A model generated the notes under the pieces. The model made no database searches. It was not told the DNA's origin and was given only the letters and a program-made list of their open reading frames with translations. The position numbers were made by a program, and so were the translations under genes. From the NCBI GenBank assembly GCA_001917175.1, contig MNTV01000023.1:1-42397 (forward strand): 42,397 nt of DNA, read 5' to 3'. Shown piece after piece: positions 17,107 through 25,980 of the stretch (its first letter is position 1; the number at the start of each line of letters is the position of its first letter). This DNA is from Azospirillum sp. 51_20 (lineage in GTDB: Bacteria; Pseudomonadota; Alphaproteobacteria; RF32; CAG-239).

Positions 17107-18150
17107 GTGATAAAAGAAGCCGAAGCTGAGAGAAAAAAACAGAATGCCGCCGGGAGCGGAGCCGCAGCCGGAACAATGATGCCAGAACCGGCCGAGGATA
17201 CGGACAGAATCGGCAACCTGCTGTGTCACGAACGGTTGAAAAAAGGGCTTGAACTGGAAGACATTTCACAGGTGCTTTGCATCCGCCGCGTATATCTGGA
17301 GGCGATTGAAAGCGGTAATTATGTCGAACTGCCGCCGCTGCCTTATTCCGCCGGCTTTGTCAATTCCTATGCCAAGTATCTGGGGTTGAACAATACGCGC
17401 ATTACCCAGCTGTTCCGCGAAGAGTTGAACGACGGCGCCAGGGAAAAGCGGATATTTATGACCGAAGACCTGTCGGCGGAAGCCGGCCTGCCTGACAAAC
17501 GTTATATTATCGGAGGTATTGCCGCTCTCTTTCTGATCGGCGGATTGTGGTCGTTATGGCATCGTTCCGGTGATGAGAACGCGCCAACGGAGAGAATCGT
17601 GAGCGAAACGGCGGCGGATGCCGCGGCGGGAGAAATCGAATATTTTTCTCCGTCGACGGACGAGGCGGAAGCCGTACAGTCGGGCGCGGTGCCGGAAACG
17701 ATTGCGCAGCCGGCGGAACAGGAAGCCGAGGCGGCCGTTGAAGAACGTCCGGTTGAGCAAGTCGTAATGAAGGAAGAAAGTTTTATCGAACCGCAGGTCA
17801 GACATGTTGCGGAAGAAGCGGCCGGTTCGGCGGCCGAGAATGCGGCGGCGGAAACCTTAAAGCCGGCAGCGGCGGAAATGCAGACGGAAAAGGCGGCGGC
17901 TTCGGTTGAAATCAAAATCAGCAAGGAAGACACCTGGATTGAAGTTCGGGACAATAAGAAAGTTTATTTCAACAAAGTCATGCGGCCGGGCGAAAGCTAC
18001 CGGGTGCCGGAAGGCAAAGGGATGATTTTGTCGGCCGGCAAATACAACGGCGTCGAGGTTTACGTCAACGGACGGCTGACGCCGGTCATTCAGCCGAACA
18101 AAAAAATGAACATTGCGCTTGATCCGTTTGTGGAAGCGGCGGAACATTAG
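17107..18150 (+). CDS. rodZ: RodZ-like cytoskeletal protein
   Basis: Bitopic inner-membrane protein that links MreB filaments to the wall-growth machinery. The 347-residue product has a cytosolic helix-turn-helix domain (about 35-105, including RLKKGLELEDISQ and YSAGFVNSYAKYL), one membrane helix (about 133-151), an Ala/Glu-rich periplasmic linker and a C-terminal DUF4115-type beta domain (from about 265, TWIEVRD...GESYRVP). The GTG at 17107 is preferred because AGGGGA lies 7 bases before it; an in-frame GTG at 17044 and TTG at 17065 are alternatives that only lengthen a basic, low-complexity N-terminus. It follows ptsP closely and ends at its own terminator. Confidence 0.88.
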   Translation: MIKEAEAERKKQNAAGSGAAAGTMMPEPAEDTDRIGNLLCHERLKKGLELEDISQVLCIRRVYLEAIESGNYVELPPLPYSAGFVNSYAKYLGLNNTRITQLFREELNDGAREKRIFMTEDLSAEAGLPDKRYIIGGIAALFLIGGLWSLWHRSGDENAPTERIVSETAADAAAGEIEYFSPSTDEAEAVQSGAVPETIAQPAEQEAEAAVEERPVEQVVMKEESFIEPQVRHVAEEAAGSAAENAAAETLKPAAAEMQTEKAAASVEIKISKEDTWIEVRDNKKVYFNKVMRPGESYRVPEGKGMILSAGKYNGVEVYVNGRLTPVIQPNKKMNIALDPFVEAAEH

Positions 18151-18171
18151 CCGACAGGTGAAATTTAATCG

Positions 18172-18205
18172 GAAAATAGCAGGCGGGGTCTTGCTATTTT
18201 CTTTG
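18172..18205 (+). terminator. Terminator between rodZ and hisS
   Basis: A 10-bp stem GAAAATAGCA/TGCTATTTTC (18172-18181 with 18192-18201), loop of 10, followed by TTTG. It separates ptsP-rodZ from hisS-prfA. Confidence 0.75.
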
Positions 18206-18225
18206 CGTTTAAGGGAGAGAAAATT

Positions 18226-19461
18226 ATGGCGAAATTGCAGTGCGTGCGCGGTACTTACGATTTGTACGGCGCGGCGAAAAGAAAAACCAAGCAGGTAGTG
18301 AGAACCGGCGAGGAAGTGGTGGAAAAATACGGGTTTGAAGAAATAGAAACCCCGATTTTCGAGTTTACCGAAGTGTTTGCCCGCAACCTCGGCGATACCA
18401 GCGACATCGTTACCAAGGAAATGTACTGTTTTGAAGACCGCGGCGGCGAAAGCCTTACGCTTCGGCCGGAAGGCACCGCCGGAGTGGTTCGCGCGTTTGT
18501 TTCCAACGGCATGCAGCAAAATCTGCCGGTCAAGTTTTATTATCACGGCCAGATGTTTCGTTACGAGCGGCCGCAGAAAGGCCGTCAGCGTCAGTTTACC
18601 CAGTTCGGGGTGGAACTGCTCGGCGCCGATACGCCGCAAGCGGATATTGAAGTGATTGCCATGGCTTACGAATTTTTGGAAAAACTGGGGCTGTCCGGTC
18701 AGGTGACGGTGGAGGTCAATTCGCTGGGCGATGCGGAAAGCCGCAATGCCTACCGGGAAAAGCTGGTGGCTTATCTGAAGGAACATTTCGACGAACTGTC
18801 TGCCGACAGCAAGAACCGTCTGGAAAGAAATCCGCTGCGGGTGCTTGATTCCAAGGAGGAATGCGACAAGGCGGTGGTGGAAAAGGCGCCGCTTTATGCC
18901 GACAGCCTGAACGAAAAGTCGAAGGCTTTTTTTGCCAAGGTGCTGGACGGGCTGGACCGACTGGGAATCAAATACCGGGTTAACAACCGGCTGGTGCGCG
19001 GGCTGGACTATTATTCGCACACCGTGTTTGAACTGGTAACCGACAAGCTCGGCGCGCAGGGAACGGTTTTGGCCGGCGGCCGTTATGACGGTCTGGTCGA
19101 ACAGATGGGCGGCGGTGCGGTGGCCGGTATCGGCTGGGCCTGCGGGGTAGAGCGGCTGGCCATGCTGCTTGATGAAGAACCGGCGGTTGAAAGACCGGTA
19201 GCCGTAATTCCGGTCGGTGAGGAAGCCGAGGACAAAGCGCTGGAGATTGCCCACCGGCTGCGTCTGGCCGGGCTGAAAACCGAGCAGGGATACAGCGGCA
19301 ACCTGAAAAAGCGGATGATCAGAGCCAACAAGGCCAATGCCCGCAAAGCCGTGATTATCGGATCCGAGGAACTGGCAAGAAACGAAGTGACGGTCAAGGA
19401 TCTGGACAGCGGCGAACAGAAAAACGTTGCGTTGGATCAATTAATCGAGGAAGTGAAATAA
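18226..19461 (+). CDS. hisS: Histidine-tRNA ligase
   Basis: Class II aminoacyl-tRNA synthetase that charges tRNA-His. The 411-residue product shows motif 2 (RYERPQKGRQRQFTQFG), the histidine-specific LVRGLDYYSHTVFE and GGRYDGLVEQMGGG segments, motif 3 (GIGWACGVERLAML) and a C-terminal anticodon-binding domain. AGGGAGA precedes the ATG. The stop codon directly abuts the prfA start, so the two are co-translated. Confidence 0.97.
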   Translation: MAKLQCVRGTYDLYGAAKRKTKQVVRTGEEVVEKYGFEEIETPIFEFTEVFARNLGDTSDIVTKEMYCFEDRGGESLTLRPEGTAGVVRAFVSNGMQQNLPVKFYYHGQMFRYERPQKGRQRQFTQFGVELLGADTPQADIEVIAMAYEFLEKLGLSGQVTVEVNSLGDAESRNAYREKLVAYLKEHFDELSADSKNRLERNPLRVLDSKEECDKAVVEKAPLYADSLNEKSKAFFAKVLDGLDRLGIKYRVNNRLVRGLDYYSHTVFELVTDKLGAQGTVLAGGRYDGLVEQMGGGAVAGIGWACGVERLAMLLDEEPAVERPVAVIPVGEEAEDKALEIAHRLRLAGLKTEQGYSGNLKKRMIRANKANARKAVIIGSEELARNEVTVKDLDSGEQKNVALDQLIEEVK

Positions 19462-20535
19462 ATGAGTTTTGCCGAAAATTTAGCAAACGTTGTCAACCGT
19501 TACGACGAGATTTCGTCGCTTTTGTCGTCGCCGGACGTAACGCCGGAAAACCTGGTGAAGATGAACAAGGAATTGGCCGAACTGGGGCCGGTGGTTGAAG
19601 CCGTAAACCATTACCGCAAAGCGGAAAAAGACCTGAACGATGCCAAGGCAATGATGGAAGACGCCGGTATGGACAGGGAAATGCGGGAAATGGCGGAAGC
19701 CGAATATTACGAGCTGAAGGAAAAGCTGCCGGAACTGGAAAAGGAAATTAAAATCCTGCTGCTGCCGAAAGACGAGGAAGACGAGAAAAACGCCATTCTG
19801 GAAGTGCGCGCCGGTACCGGCGGCGACGAGGCCGCTCTGTTTGCCGCGGTTTTGTTCGAGATGTACCAGCGTTATGCGCAGAAACAGGGGTGGCGTTTTG
19901 AAATTCTTGATGCTGACGAAAACGGTTTGGGCGGTTATAAGGAGGCTTCGGCCAAAATTACCGGCAAGGATGTTTTTTCCAAACTGAAGTTTGAATCGGG
20001 AGCGCACCGCGTGCAGCGCGTTCCGGTTACCGAATCGCAGGGACGGGTGCATACGTCCGCGGCGACGGTGGCGGTGCTGCCGGAAATTGAGGAAGTGGAC
20101 ATGTACATCAACCCGGCCGATCTTAAAATCGACGTGTACCGCGCGTCGGGTGCCGGCGGCCAGCACGTTAACCGAACCGAATCGGCGGTAAGAATCACTC
20201 ATATTCCGACCGGTATCGTGGTGCAGTGCCAGGACGACCGTTCACAGTTCAAAAACAAGGAAAAGGCGATGAATCACCTGCGCGCCAAGCTTTATGACCA
20301 GCAGAAAACGGCCATTGACGCCGAATATTCGGAACGGCGCAAACTGCAGGTCGGCAGCGGCGACCGTTCGGAGCGCATCCGCACCTACAATTATCCGCAG
20401 GGACGGGTGACCGACCACCGCATCAACCTCACCCTGTACAAGCTGGACGATATTGTTTCCGGCGACGCGCTGGGAGAAATCATCGACGCTCTGATTGCCG
20501 AAGACCAGGCGCGGCGGCTGAGCGAACTGGAATAA
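19462..20535 (+). CDS. prfA: Peptide chain release factor 1
   Basis: Ends translation at UAA and UAG. The 357-residue product has the GGQ catalytic loop at 232-234 (GAGGQHVNRTESAVR) and the codon-recognition tripeptide PVT at 188-190, the form typical of RF1. Its ribosome site (GAGGAAG) is inside the end of hisS. In many alphaproteobacteria prmC, the enzyme that methylates the GGQ glutamine, follows prfA; here an Asd-like gene follows instead. Confidence 0.97.
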   Translation: MSFAENLANVVNRYDEISSLLSSPDVTPENLVKMNKELAELGPVVEAVNHYRKAEKDLNDAKAMMEDAGMDREMREMAEAEYYELKEKLPELEKEIKILLLPKDEEDEKNAILEVRAGTGGDEAALFAAVLFEMYQRYAQKQGWRFEILDADENGLGGYKEASAKITGKDVFSKLKFESGAHRVQRVPVTESQGRVHTSAATVAVLPEIEEVDMYINPADLKIDVYRASGAGGQHVNRTESAVRITHIPTGIVVQCQDDRSQFKNKEKAMNHLRAKLYDQQKTAIDAEYSERRKLQVGSGDRSERIRTYNYPQGRVTDHRINLTLYKLDDIVSGDALGEIIDALIAEDQARRLSELE

Positions 20536-20604
20536 GAATCTGCGGAAACGTTACTGTTTTTTTAAGAAAATGGCGTTATTGTATTTGGAAACGGAGAAAA
20601 TAAA

Positions 20605-21612
20605 ATGAAAAAAATTGCAGTTATCGGCGTGACCGAAAGCGTCGGAAGAGAGATTTTGGCTTTTTTGGCAGACGGCGGTTACCGGCCGTCGGACACGGCG
20701 GCTTTGGAAACCAAGGTGCCGCTCGGTACTCAGGTGTCTTTCGGCGAGGAAGAAGACATTGACGTCGGCAATTTGGAAGATTTTGACTTTGCCGAGGCGG
20801 AAATTGCAATTTTTGCCGCATCGGAGGAAATTTCCCGCCGTTATGCCGCCAAGGCGGCGGCCAAAGGCTGTAAAGTAATTGATTGCAGCGGCGCCTTTTT
20901 TGCCGATGCGGAAGTGCCGATGATCGTGGCCGGAGTTAACGATGACAGATTGTCGGCGGCGGCCAAAAATATCGTCGGCGTACCGTCAGCTGCGGTGGCT
21001 CAGATTCTTCTGCCGCTGAAGGCTGCGGATGAGGCGTACGGAATCAAACGGCTGATCGTTTCCACCTATACTTCGACTTCGGTTTACGGTAAGGAGGGGA
21101 TGGACGAATTGTTTAACCAGACCCGGAAAATCTTTATGAACGAAAGCCTGGCGGACAACCAGAAGGTTTTTGAAAAGCAGATTGCCTTTAACGTTATTCC
21201 GCAGGTGGAAGAGTTTATCGGCGAAGAAACCAGACTGGAGTGGCAGATCAATGCCGAAACCAAAAAGGTTTTGGGACGCGACGTGAAGGTACATGCCAAC
21301 TGTGCTTTCATTCCCGCCTTTATCGGCAACGCCGTTTACGTCAATGCGGAATGCGAAAAGGAAGTTGACGTTGACGAAGTGCGGAAGCTGATGAAACAGA
21401 CGGAAGGCGTGATCGTGTTTGACAAGAACGTCAAGGGCGGTTACGTGACCTTAAACGACGTGCAGGGCGAAATTGAGGTTTACGTCAGCCGGCTGCGGCA
21501 GGACGCTTCGGTCGAAAACGGCTTCAGCTTCTGGTCGGCGGCGGACAACCTGCGTTTCGGGGTGGCCGGCAACGCTTATAAAATCATGCGGAAATGGCTG
21601 GGGATGAGTTAG
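20605..21612 (+). CDS. Aspartate-semialdehyde dehydrogenase-like protein lacking catalytic residues
   Basis: The 335-residue product matches the full length and order of Asd: a Rossmann start, the SxxxxxxYAAKAAAKG region, VSTYTSTS for VSTYQAVSG, INAETKK, and SVENGFSFW near the C-terminus. Key positions are changed. The PNCST loop with the active cysteine is replaced by GVPSAA at 125-130; the catalytic histidine in VFVGH is asparagine (FIGN, 239-242); the dinucleotide glycine motif GxTGxVG reads GVTESVG at 8-14; and the SSAFR arginine is phenylalanine at 99. The frame is intact, with normal codon use. It is probably a non-enzymatic paralogue, and Asd activity must come from elsewhere. It lies 34 bases before the channel gene and probably shares its transcript. 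Confidence 0.75.
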   Translation: MKKIAVIGVTESVGREILAFLADGGYRPSDTAALETKVPLGTQVSFGEEEDIDVGNLEDFDFAEAEIAIFAASEEISRRYAAKAAAKGCKVIDCSGAFFADAEVPMIVAGVNDDRLSAAAKNIVGVPSAAVAQILLPLKAADEAYGIKRLIVSTYTSTSVYGKEGMDELFNQTRKIFMNESLADNQKVFEKQIAFNVIPQVEEFIGEETRLEWQINAETKKVLGRDVKVHANCAFIPAFIGNAVYVNAECEKEVDVDEVRKLMKQTEGVIVFDKNVKGGYVTLNDVQGEIEVYVSRLRQDASVENGFSFWSAADNLRFGVAGNAYKIMRKWLGMS

Positions 21613-21646
21613 GTTCCGGCCGGTAAATTTCAAACAGGAGGCAAAA

Positions 21647-24196
21647 ATGAAGAATTGGCGTTTATGGGGATGTCTGCTGATATTGTGTTTTGCGCTTGCG
21701 GGCTGGTGCGCGGCCGACGCGGCTTATGCAGCGGAAAAAAAATCTCCGGCTGTCGAAAACGCCGATTTTGCCTCCCTGACAAAAGAACTGAACGGCATTG
21801 AAGAGGTTTTAAAATCGGGAAAGGTTGACAATGCGGCCATCAGCCGGTATGTGTCGTTTCTGGGAGACCTCCGTTCCCGTTTGCTGGAAACGCAAAACCG
21901 GCTCAATTCCGGCTTGAAAAGCATCAACCGGCGGATAGAGTCTTTGGGCGAGGCGCCGAAGGAAGGCGAGGAAGAACTGCCGGTTATTGCCGAAAAAAGA
22001 AAAGAATACAATGAAGAGGCGGTGTTTCAAAAAGGGCGGATCGCCGAAAACGATCTGCTGATTAACCGGGTGGACGAGCTGACGGCGCTGATCGTTATTG
22101 TCCGCAACAAGGTTTTGTTCGGCAATTTGTTCGTCTATCAGGATCCGATGATTTATCCCAGCAACCTGCTGAAGGCGACCGGGCAGTTTCTGGATTTTTG
22201 CTTTAATATAATCAAGTCGCCGGTCGATTGGTACCGGGATCTGACTACGGAACAGAAAAACACCGTGGATTCAAACGTCTTTACCGTGATTCTGGCAATC
22301 GGCGCGACGCTTGCTGTCGGTTATATGCTGCGGCGGCTGATTATCCGCCACCTCGGCTATAAGCAGAATCTGACTGCGCCGCCGCCGTATTTTACCAAAG
22401 TGATGGCCGCCTTTTTCGTGGCGTGCGCATACGGGGTTATTCCGGCAGTGCTGCTCGGCAGTTTTCTGGTCTGGGTTATTCATACCAAAATTCTGACTAT
22501 CGGCTTTTTCGGCATTGCCCTTTCCAGCGCGTTGTATTACGTGCTTTACATTTTTCTGGCCAATGCGGTGGTGCGCGTGGTTTTTGCCCCTTATAACGGC
22601 ATGTGGCGGCTGGTCAACATGGACGATGCCAAGGCCAAAAGGCTGGCGGCGGCTTTTTATTTCAGTTTTTTCGTGGTTGGTGTCAGCAGTATGCTGCTGC
22701 ATATTGCCGGCGAGGCAAACTATACGGTTGAGCTGATTTACTATCTGTCTTTGATCAACAGCGCCGTCAAGGCTTTTTGTGTGGTATTGGTGGTCAAGCG
22801 CTTTTTCTGGGAAGAAGACGCGGTTTGCGAACTGACGGAAGAGGGGGCTGACGACGAAGATTTCGTCGATGCCAAAACCCGGACGGCGTTTCGAGTTATT
22901 TTTCTCACTTCCGTTTTGGCGGCGGCGGTTGTCGGCATTTCCGTATTCGGCTATCCGCGGCTTTCCGAATTTATTATCAACCGTTTTCTGCTTTCGATGC
23001 TGGTCATCGGCGTGTTTGTCATTCTCAGAAAGTCGGTATTCGAGTTGCTGAAGCGTATTTTGCTGTTCAACTTCTGGGTAAAAAAACTGCGGGTGCGCCG
23101 GCAGCTGATAGAAAAACTCGATTTTTGGCTCGGCGTGGTCGTCAATCCGGTTTTCGGCATATTGACGGTTCTGGCGCTGCTTTCGCTGTGGGGCGTGTCG
23201 ACGGATCTGCTGCTGCAAAGCATTTGGAAAATTCTGTTCGGTTTTAAGGTCGGCGGGGTTGAAATTTCGCTGCTTTCGATTTTGCTCGGCATCGGCGTCT
23301 TTTTCGCCTGTCTCAGTCTGATCAAAATTTTGCGCCGGAAGCTGTTTGACAACATTTTGTCGCATGTGGAAATGGACGACGGCATCCGTCATTCGCTGGC
23401 ATCGGGTTTCGGTTTTGTCGGTTTCGTGCTGGCGACGTTTCTGGCGATTGCGGTGATGGGCGGGGATTTAAGCAACGTTGCCCTGGTTGCCGGTGCTCTT
23501 TCCGTCGGTATCGGTCTTGGTTTGCAAAACATCGTTAACAACTTTGTTTCCGGCATTATTCTTTTGTTTGAACGGCCGGTTAAGGTCGGCGACTGGGTTA
23601 TCATCAACGGTGAGGAAGGGCGGATCAAGCAGATCAACATCCGTTCGACCGAGGTGGAGACGTTCAAAAAATCAAGCGTCATTATTCCCAACGCAACGCT
23701 GCTTTCAACCTCAGTTACCAACCTGACCCACAGCAACAACTGGTCGCGGCAGTCGGTGACGGTCGGAGTGGCTTATGGTACCGATCCGAAAAAAGTGAGC
23801 GACATTTTGCTTGAATGCGCGAAAGCCAACAAGAAAGTTCTCAAAAATCCGGCGCCTTACGTTTTGTTCCAGAATTTCGGCGCCAGCAGCCTTGATTTTG
23901 AACTGCGCTGCTATACCAGCGATATTTGGAGCGGGTGGTCGATCCCGAGCGAACTGCGTTTTGAAATAGACCGCCGCTTCCGCGAGGAAGGAATCGAGAT
24001 TCCGTTTAATCAGCTGGTTGTTCACCGCGGCGGAGAAATCAGCGAAGAGGCGCAAACCCAATTCTATGCCCGTCGCAGCGGCGCGATGAAAAAAGAGGCG
24101 GCGGCAGGGAAAGAAAAGGAAGAACGGCCGGCAGAGAAAGGCAATGCGAAAGAAGGCCGTCCGGCAGAAAAAAAGGATGGAAAAAATGCGAATTAG
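21647..24196 (+). CDS. Large MscS-family mechanosensitive channel
   Basis: Inner-membrane protein of 849 residues, related to the MscK/YbdG-type long MscS proteins that vent solutes on osmotic downshock. A signal peptide (about 1-28) leads to a periplasmic helical region (30-160), followed by around ten membrane helices from about 205. The conserved MscS core is at about 575-790: the pore-lining helix with GALSVGIGLGLQNIVNNF, the beta domain with GDWVIINGEEG, IPNATLLS, and a cytosolic cage domain. The tail is a Lys/Glu-rich stretch of about 40 residues. AGGAGG precedes the ATG. The end overlaps murD by 11 bases. Confidence 0.92.
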   Translation: MKNWRLWGCLLILCFALAGWCAADAAYAAEKKSPAVENADFASLTKELNGIEEVLKSGKVDNAAISRYVSFLGDLRSRLLETQNRLNSGLKSINRRIESLGEAPKEGEEELPVIAEKRKEYNEEAVFQKGRIAENDLLINRVDELTALIVIVRNKVLFGNLFVYQDPMIYPSNLLKATGQFLDFCFNIIKSPVDWYRDLTTEQKNTVDSNVFTVILAIGATLAVGYMLRRLIIRHLGYKQNLTAPPPYFTKVMAAFFVACAYGVIPAVLLGSFLVWVIHTKILTIGFFGIALSSALYYVLYIFLANAVVRVVFAPYNGMWRLVNMDDAKAKRLAAAFYFSFFVVGVSSMLLHIAGEANYTVELIYYLSLINSAVKAFCVVLVVKRFFWEEDAVCELTEEGADDEDFVDAKTRTAFRVIFLTSVLAAAVVGISVFGYPRLSEFIINRFLLSMLVIGVFVILRKSVFELLKRILLFNFWVKKLRVRRQLIEKLDFWLGVVVNPVFGILTVLALLSLWGVSTDLLLQSIWKILFGFKVGGVEISLLSILLGIGVFFACLSLIKILRRKLFDNILSHVEMDDGIRHSLASGFGFVGFVLATFLAIAVMGGDLSNVALVAGALSVGIGLGLQNIVNNFVSGIILLFERPVKVGDWVIINGEEGRIKQINIRSTEVETFKKSSVIIPNATLLSTSVTNLTHSNNWSRQSVTVGVAYGTDPKKVSDILLECAKANKKVLKNPAPYVLFQNFGASSLDFELRCYTSDIWSGWSIPSELRFEIDRRFREEGIEIPFNQLVVHRGGEISEEAQTQFYARRSGAMKKEAAAGKEKEERPAEKGNAKEGRPAEKKDGKNAN

Positions 24197-25535
24197 CGAT
24201 TTAAAGGGCAAAAAAATTGCCGTATGGGGGCTGGGAACCGAAGGTGTTCAGGCGGTGCGTTATCTGACGGCAAAGGAAATAACCGACAAAATCGTCCTTT
24301 TTAACGATACGGAAGCGGAAAAGCCGGAATGCTGCCGGCCGTTTGAGTTAATTTGCGGAGAAAAAATTGCCGCTTCTCTCGACCGGGCGGAAGTGATCAT
24401 TCGTTCGCCCGGAGTGAGCATTTACCGGGAAGAACTGGCGGAAGCCAGACGGCGCGGGATCGTCGTCACTTCGGTAACCGATCTGTGCTTAAACGAGTTT
24501 TTGTCCCGGCCGGGCTGCCGGGTAATCGGCGTCAGCGGGTCCAAGGGCAAAAGCACCAGCGTGAGCGTGCTGGCTTATATCTTGCGCGAAACCGGACACA
24601 AGGCTGCCCTGGGCGGCAATATCGGCCGGCCGATGATTGAGCTTTTGGACGACGATTACGAATTTGTGGTTGAAGAGTTTTCCAGCTATCAGGCTTCGGA
24701 TCTGACGGTTTCGCCGCAGATTGCCATGTTCACCAATTTGTATTACGTACATACGGACTGGCACCGCGGACATGAAAACTATTGCCGTGACAAGATACAT
24801 CTGATTGCCAACCAGAAACCGGGCGACGTTTATTTTGCCAACCGTCGCAATCCGCAGCTGGTCGAATATACGCGGCCTTATGCCGGAAACTGCCGCTGGT
24901 ACAATGAGGCGGAAGTTTTTCATGCCGAAGACGGCGTTTTGTACCGGGGAAAGGAAAAACTGGCGGATATCAGGGAACTGAAGCTGAGCGGAAAGCATAA
25001 CATGGACAATCTGGCCGGCGTATTTTCGGTGCTTGAATATCTGGGAATTGACGTCAGACGGGCGGCGGAGATTTTGAAAGATTTTGAGCCGCTGCCGCAC
25101 CGTTTGCAAAAAGTGGCGGAAAAAGAAGGCGTCGTTTTCATCAACGACAGCATTTCCACCGCGCCGGAAGCGGCCATCGGCGCCATGAGCAGTTTTAACG
25201 GCAATCTGATTCTGATTTCCGGCGGGCAGGACAACGAGCAGGATTATCGCGACTATGCGAAAACGGTAGAAAACAACGAGCGGGTAAAAGCGGTAATCAC
25301 TCTGTATCAGACCGGTCCGAAAATTGCCGGCGTTTTGCGGGAGTTTGTCCGCCGGCCGGGATTTGAAAACATTGAGGCCAAAACGCTGGAAGAAGCGGTA
25401 CAAACGGCTTTTGACAAGTTGAAAAGCCTTGGCGGCGGAACGGTTTTGTTTTCGCCGACCAGTCCCAGTTTCGGTTTTTATAAGAATTTTATCGAGCGCG
25501 GCAATCATTTTATAAAAATTGTGCAGTCTTTGTAA
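24186..25535 (+). CDS. murD: UDP-N-acetylmuramoylalanine-glutamate ligase (MurD family)
   Basis: Cytosolic Mur ligase that adds glutamate to UDP-MurNAc-L-Ala in peptidoglycan synthesis. The 449-residue product has an N-terminal Rossmann domain (VWGLGTEG), the ATP loop GSKGKST at 118-124 (usually GTNGKST), EEFSSYQ, a divergent HTDWHRGHENY in place of the usual DHLDRH, GKHNMDNLAG, and a C-terminal domain with NDSISTAPEAA and SGGQDN. The NDSIST form of the last motif also occurs, as I recall, in MurD2-type L-glutamate ligases, so substrate stereochemistry is uncertain. The ATG at 24186 is preceded by AAGGATGG about 6 bases upstream and overlaps the channel gene. Confidence 0.9.
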   Translation: MRISDLKGKKIAVWGLGTEGVQAVRYLTAKEITDKIVLFNDTEAEKPECCRPFELICGEKIAASLDRAEVIIRSPGVSIYREELAEARRRGIVVTSVTDLCLNEFLSRPGCRVIGVSGSKGKSTSVSVLAYILRETGHKAALGGNIGRPMIELLDDDYEFVVEEFSSYQASDLTVSPQIAMFTNLYYVHTDWHRGHENYCRDKIHLIANQKPGDVYFANRRNPQLVEYTRPYAGNCRWYNEAEVFHAEDGVLYRGKEKLADIRELKLSGKHNMDNLAGVFSVLEYLGIDVRRAAEILKDFEPLPHRLQKVAEKEGVVFINDSISTAPEAAIGAMSSFNGNLILISGGQDNEQDYRDYAKTVENNERVKAVITLYQTGPKIAGVLREFVRRPGFENIEAKTLEEAVQTAFDKLKSLGGGTVLFSPTSPSFGFYKNFIERGNHFIKIVQSL

Positions 25536-25583
25536 AAATAAGACTTGTATTTAATTAAATATTATTATAACTTATGCCCTGAC

Positions 25584-25659
25584 GCCAACTTAGCTCAGCT
25601 GGTAGAGCAACGCATTCGTAATGCGTGGGTCGAGTGTTCGAATCACTTAGTTGGCACCA
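25584..25659 (+). tRNA. tRNA-Thr (anticodon CGU)
   Basis: Complete cloverleaf: acceptor GCCAACT/AGTTGGC, D arm GCTC/GAGC with AGCTGGTA loop, anticodon stem ACGCA/TGCGT with loop TTCGTAA (anticodon CGT), variable loop GGGTC, T arm GAGTG/CACTT with TTCGAAT, discriminator A and an encoded CCA. It reads ACG. A terminator follows at once, so it is a single-tRNA transcript. Confidence 0.97.
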
Positions 25660-25664
25660 GTTTC

Positions 25665-25691
25665 AAACCCTAGGATTCCCTGGGGTTTTTT
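25665..25691 (+). terminator. tRNA-Thr terminator
   Basis: A 10-bp stem AAACCCTAGG/CCTGGGGTTT (25665-25674 with 25679-25688, one G-T pair) leading into T6, 5 bases after the CCA end. Confidence 0.9.
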
Positions 25692-25832
25692 CTTTTTGGG
25701 GCGGATTTTTTCCGTATTGTAAAAATGTTGGTTAATGGTAAAAATGCGGCTCTTTTACATTAAAGTTGTACATTTTTGTGAAGTGGTTATATTTCCGCAC
25801 CGTGTTTGAAAAAGCGGTTGTGCAAAAGTTGC
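25692..25832. other. AT-rich spacer between tRNA-Thr and the phage-tail module
   Basis: No gene is visible. The stretch has two GTAAAAATG direct repeats (near 25718 and 25738). No second copy of the tRNA 3' end is found in the window, so an attachment site at the tRNA cannot be confirmed. Confidence 0.5.
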
Positions 25833-25860
25833 TTGACATTTGTCCGAAAATGTGTAACAT
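25833..25860 (+). promoter_or_regulatory. Promoter upstream of the tail-fibre gene
   Basis: A perfect TTGACA (25833-25838) is followed 16 bases later by TAACAT (25855-25860). The transcript would start near 25866 and at once meet two hairpins. Confidence 0.6.
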
Positions 25861-25865
25861 AATAT

Positions 25866-25924
25866 GTATTATGGATAAGTCTCGTTTGTCCATAAACTGT
25901 AAACCGCCGTTCGGCGGTTTTTTT
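25866..25924 (+). promoter_or_regulatory. Attenuator-like leader or small terminated RNA
   Basis: Hairpin 1 (25871-25878 with 25885-25892, ATGGATAA/TTGTCCAT, one G-T pair) is followed by a full terminator, AAACCGCCG/CGGCGGTTT (25901-25909 with 25912-25920), and T4. A short frame from ATG 25871 runs through the terminator to TGA at 25928-25930 (19 codons, ending PPFGGFFV), which could be a leader peptide, but no ribosome site is seen for it. The arrangement gives either a ~60-nt RNA or a control point before the tail-fibre gene. Confidence 0.55.
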
Positions 25925-25980
25925 GTTTGAAAGGGTTGGACCGGGGACAAACCGGTCTGACTGTTTTTTTAGAGGTAACC

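Noticed and set aside
17857..19440. A 527-codon minus-strand open frame opposite hisS
   Set aside because: It is the shadow of hisS and part of rodZ; its composition is biased and it matches no family.
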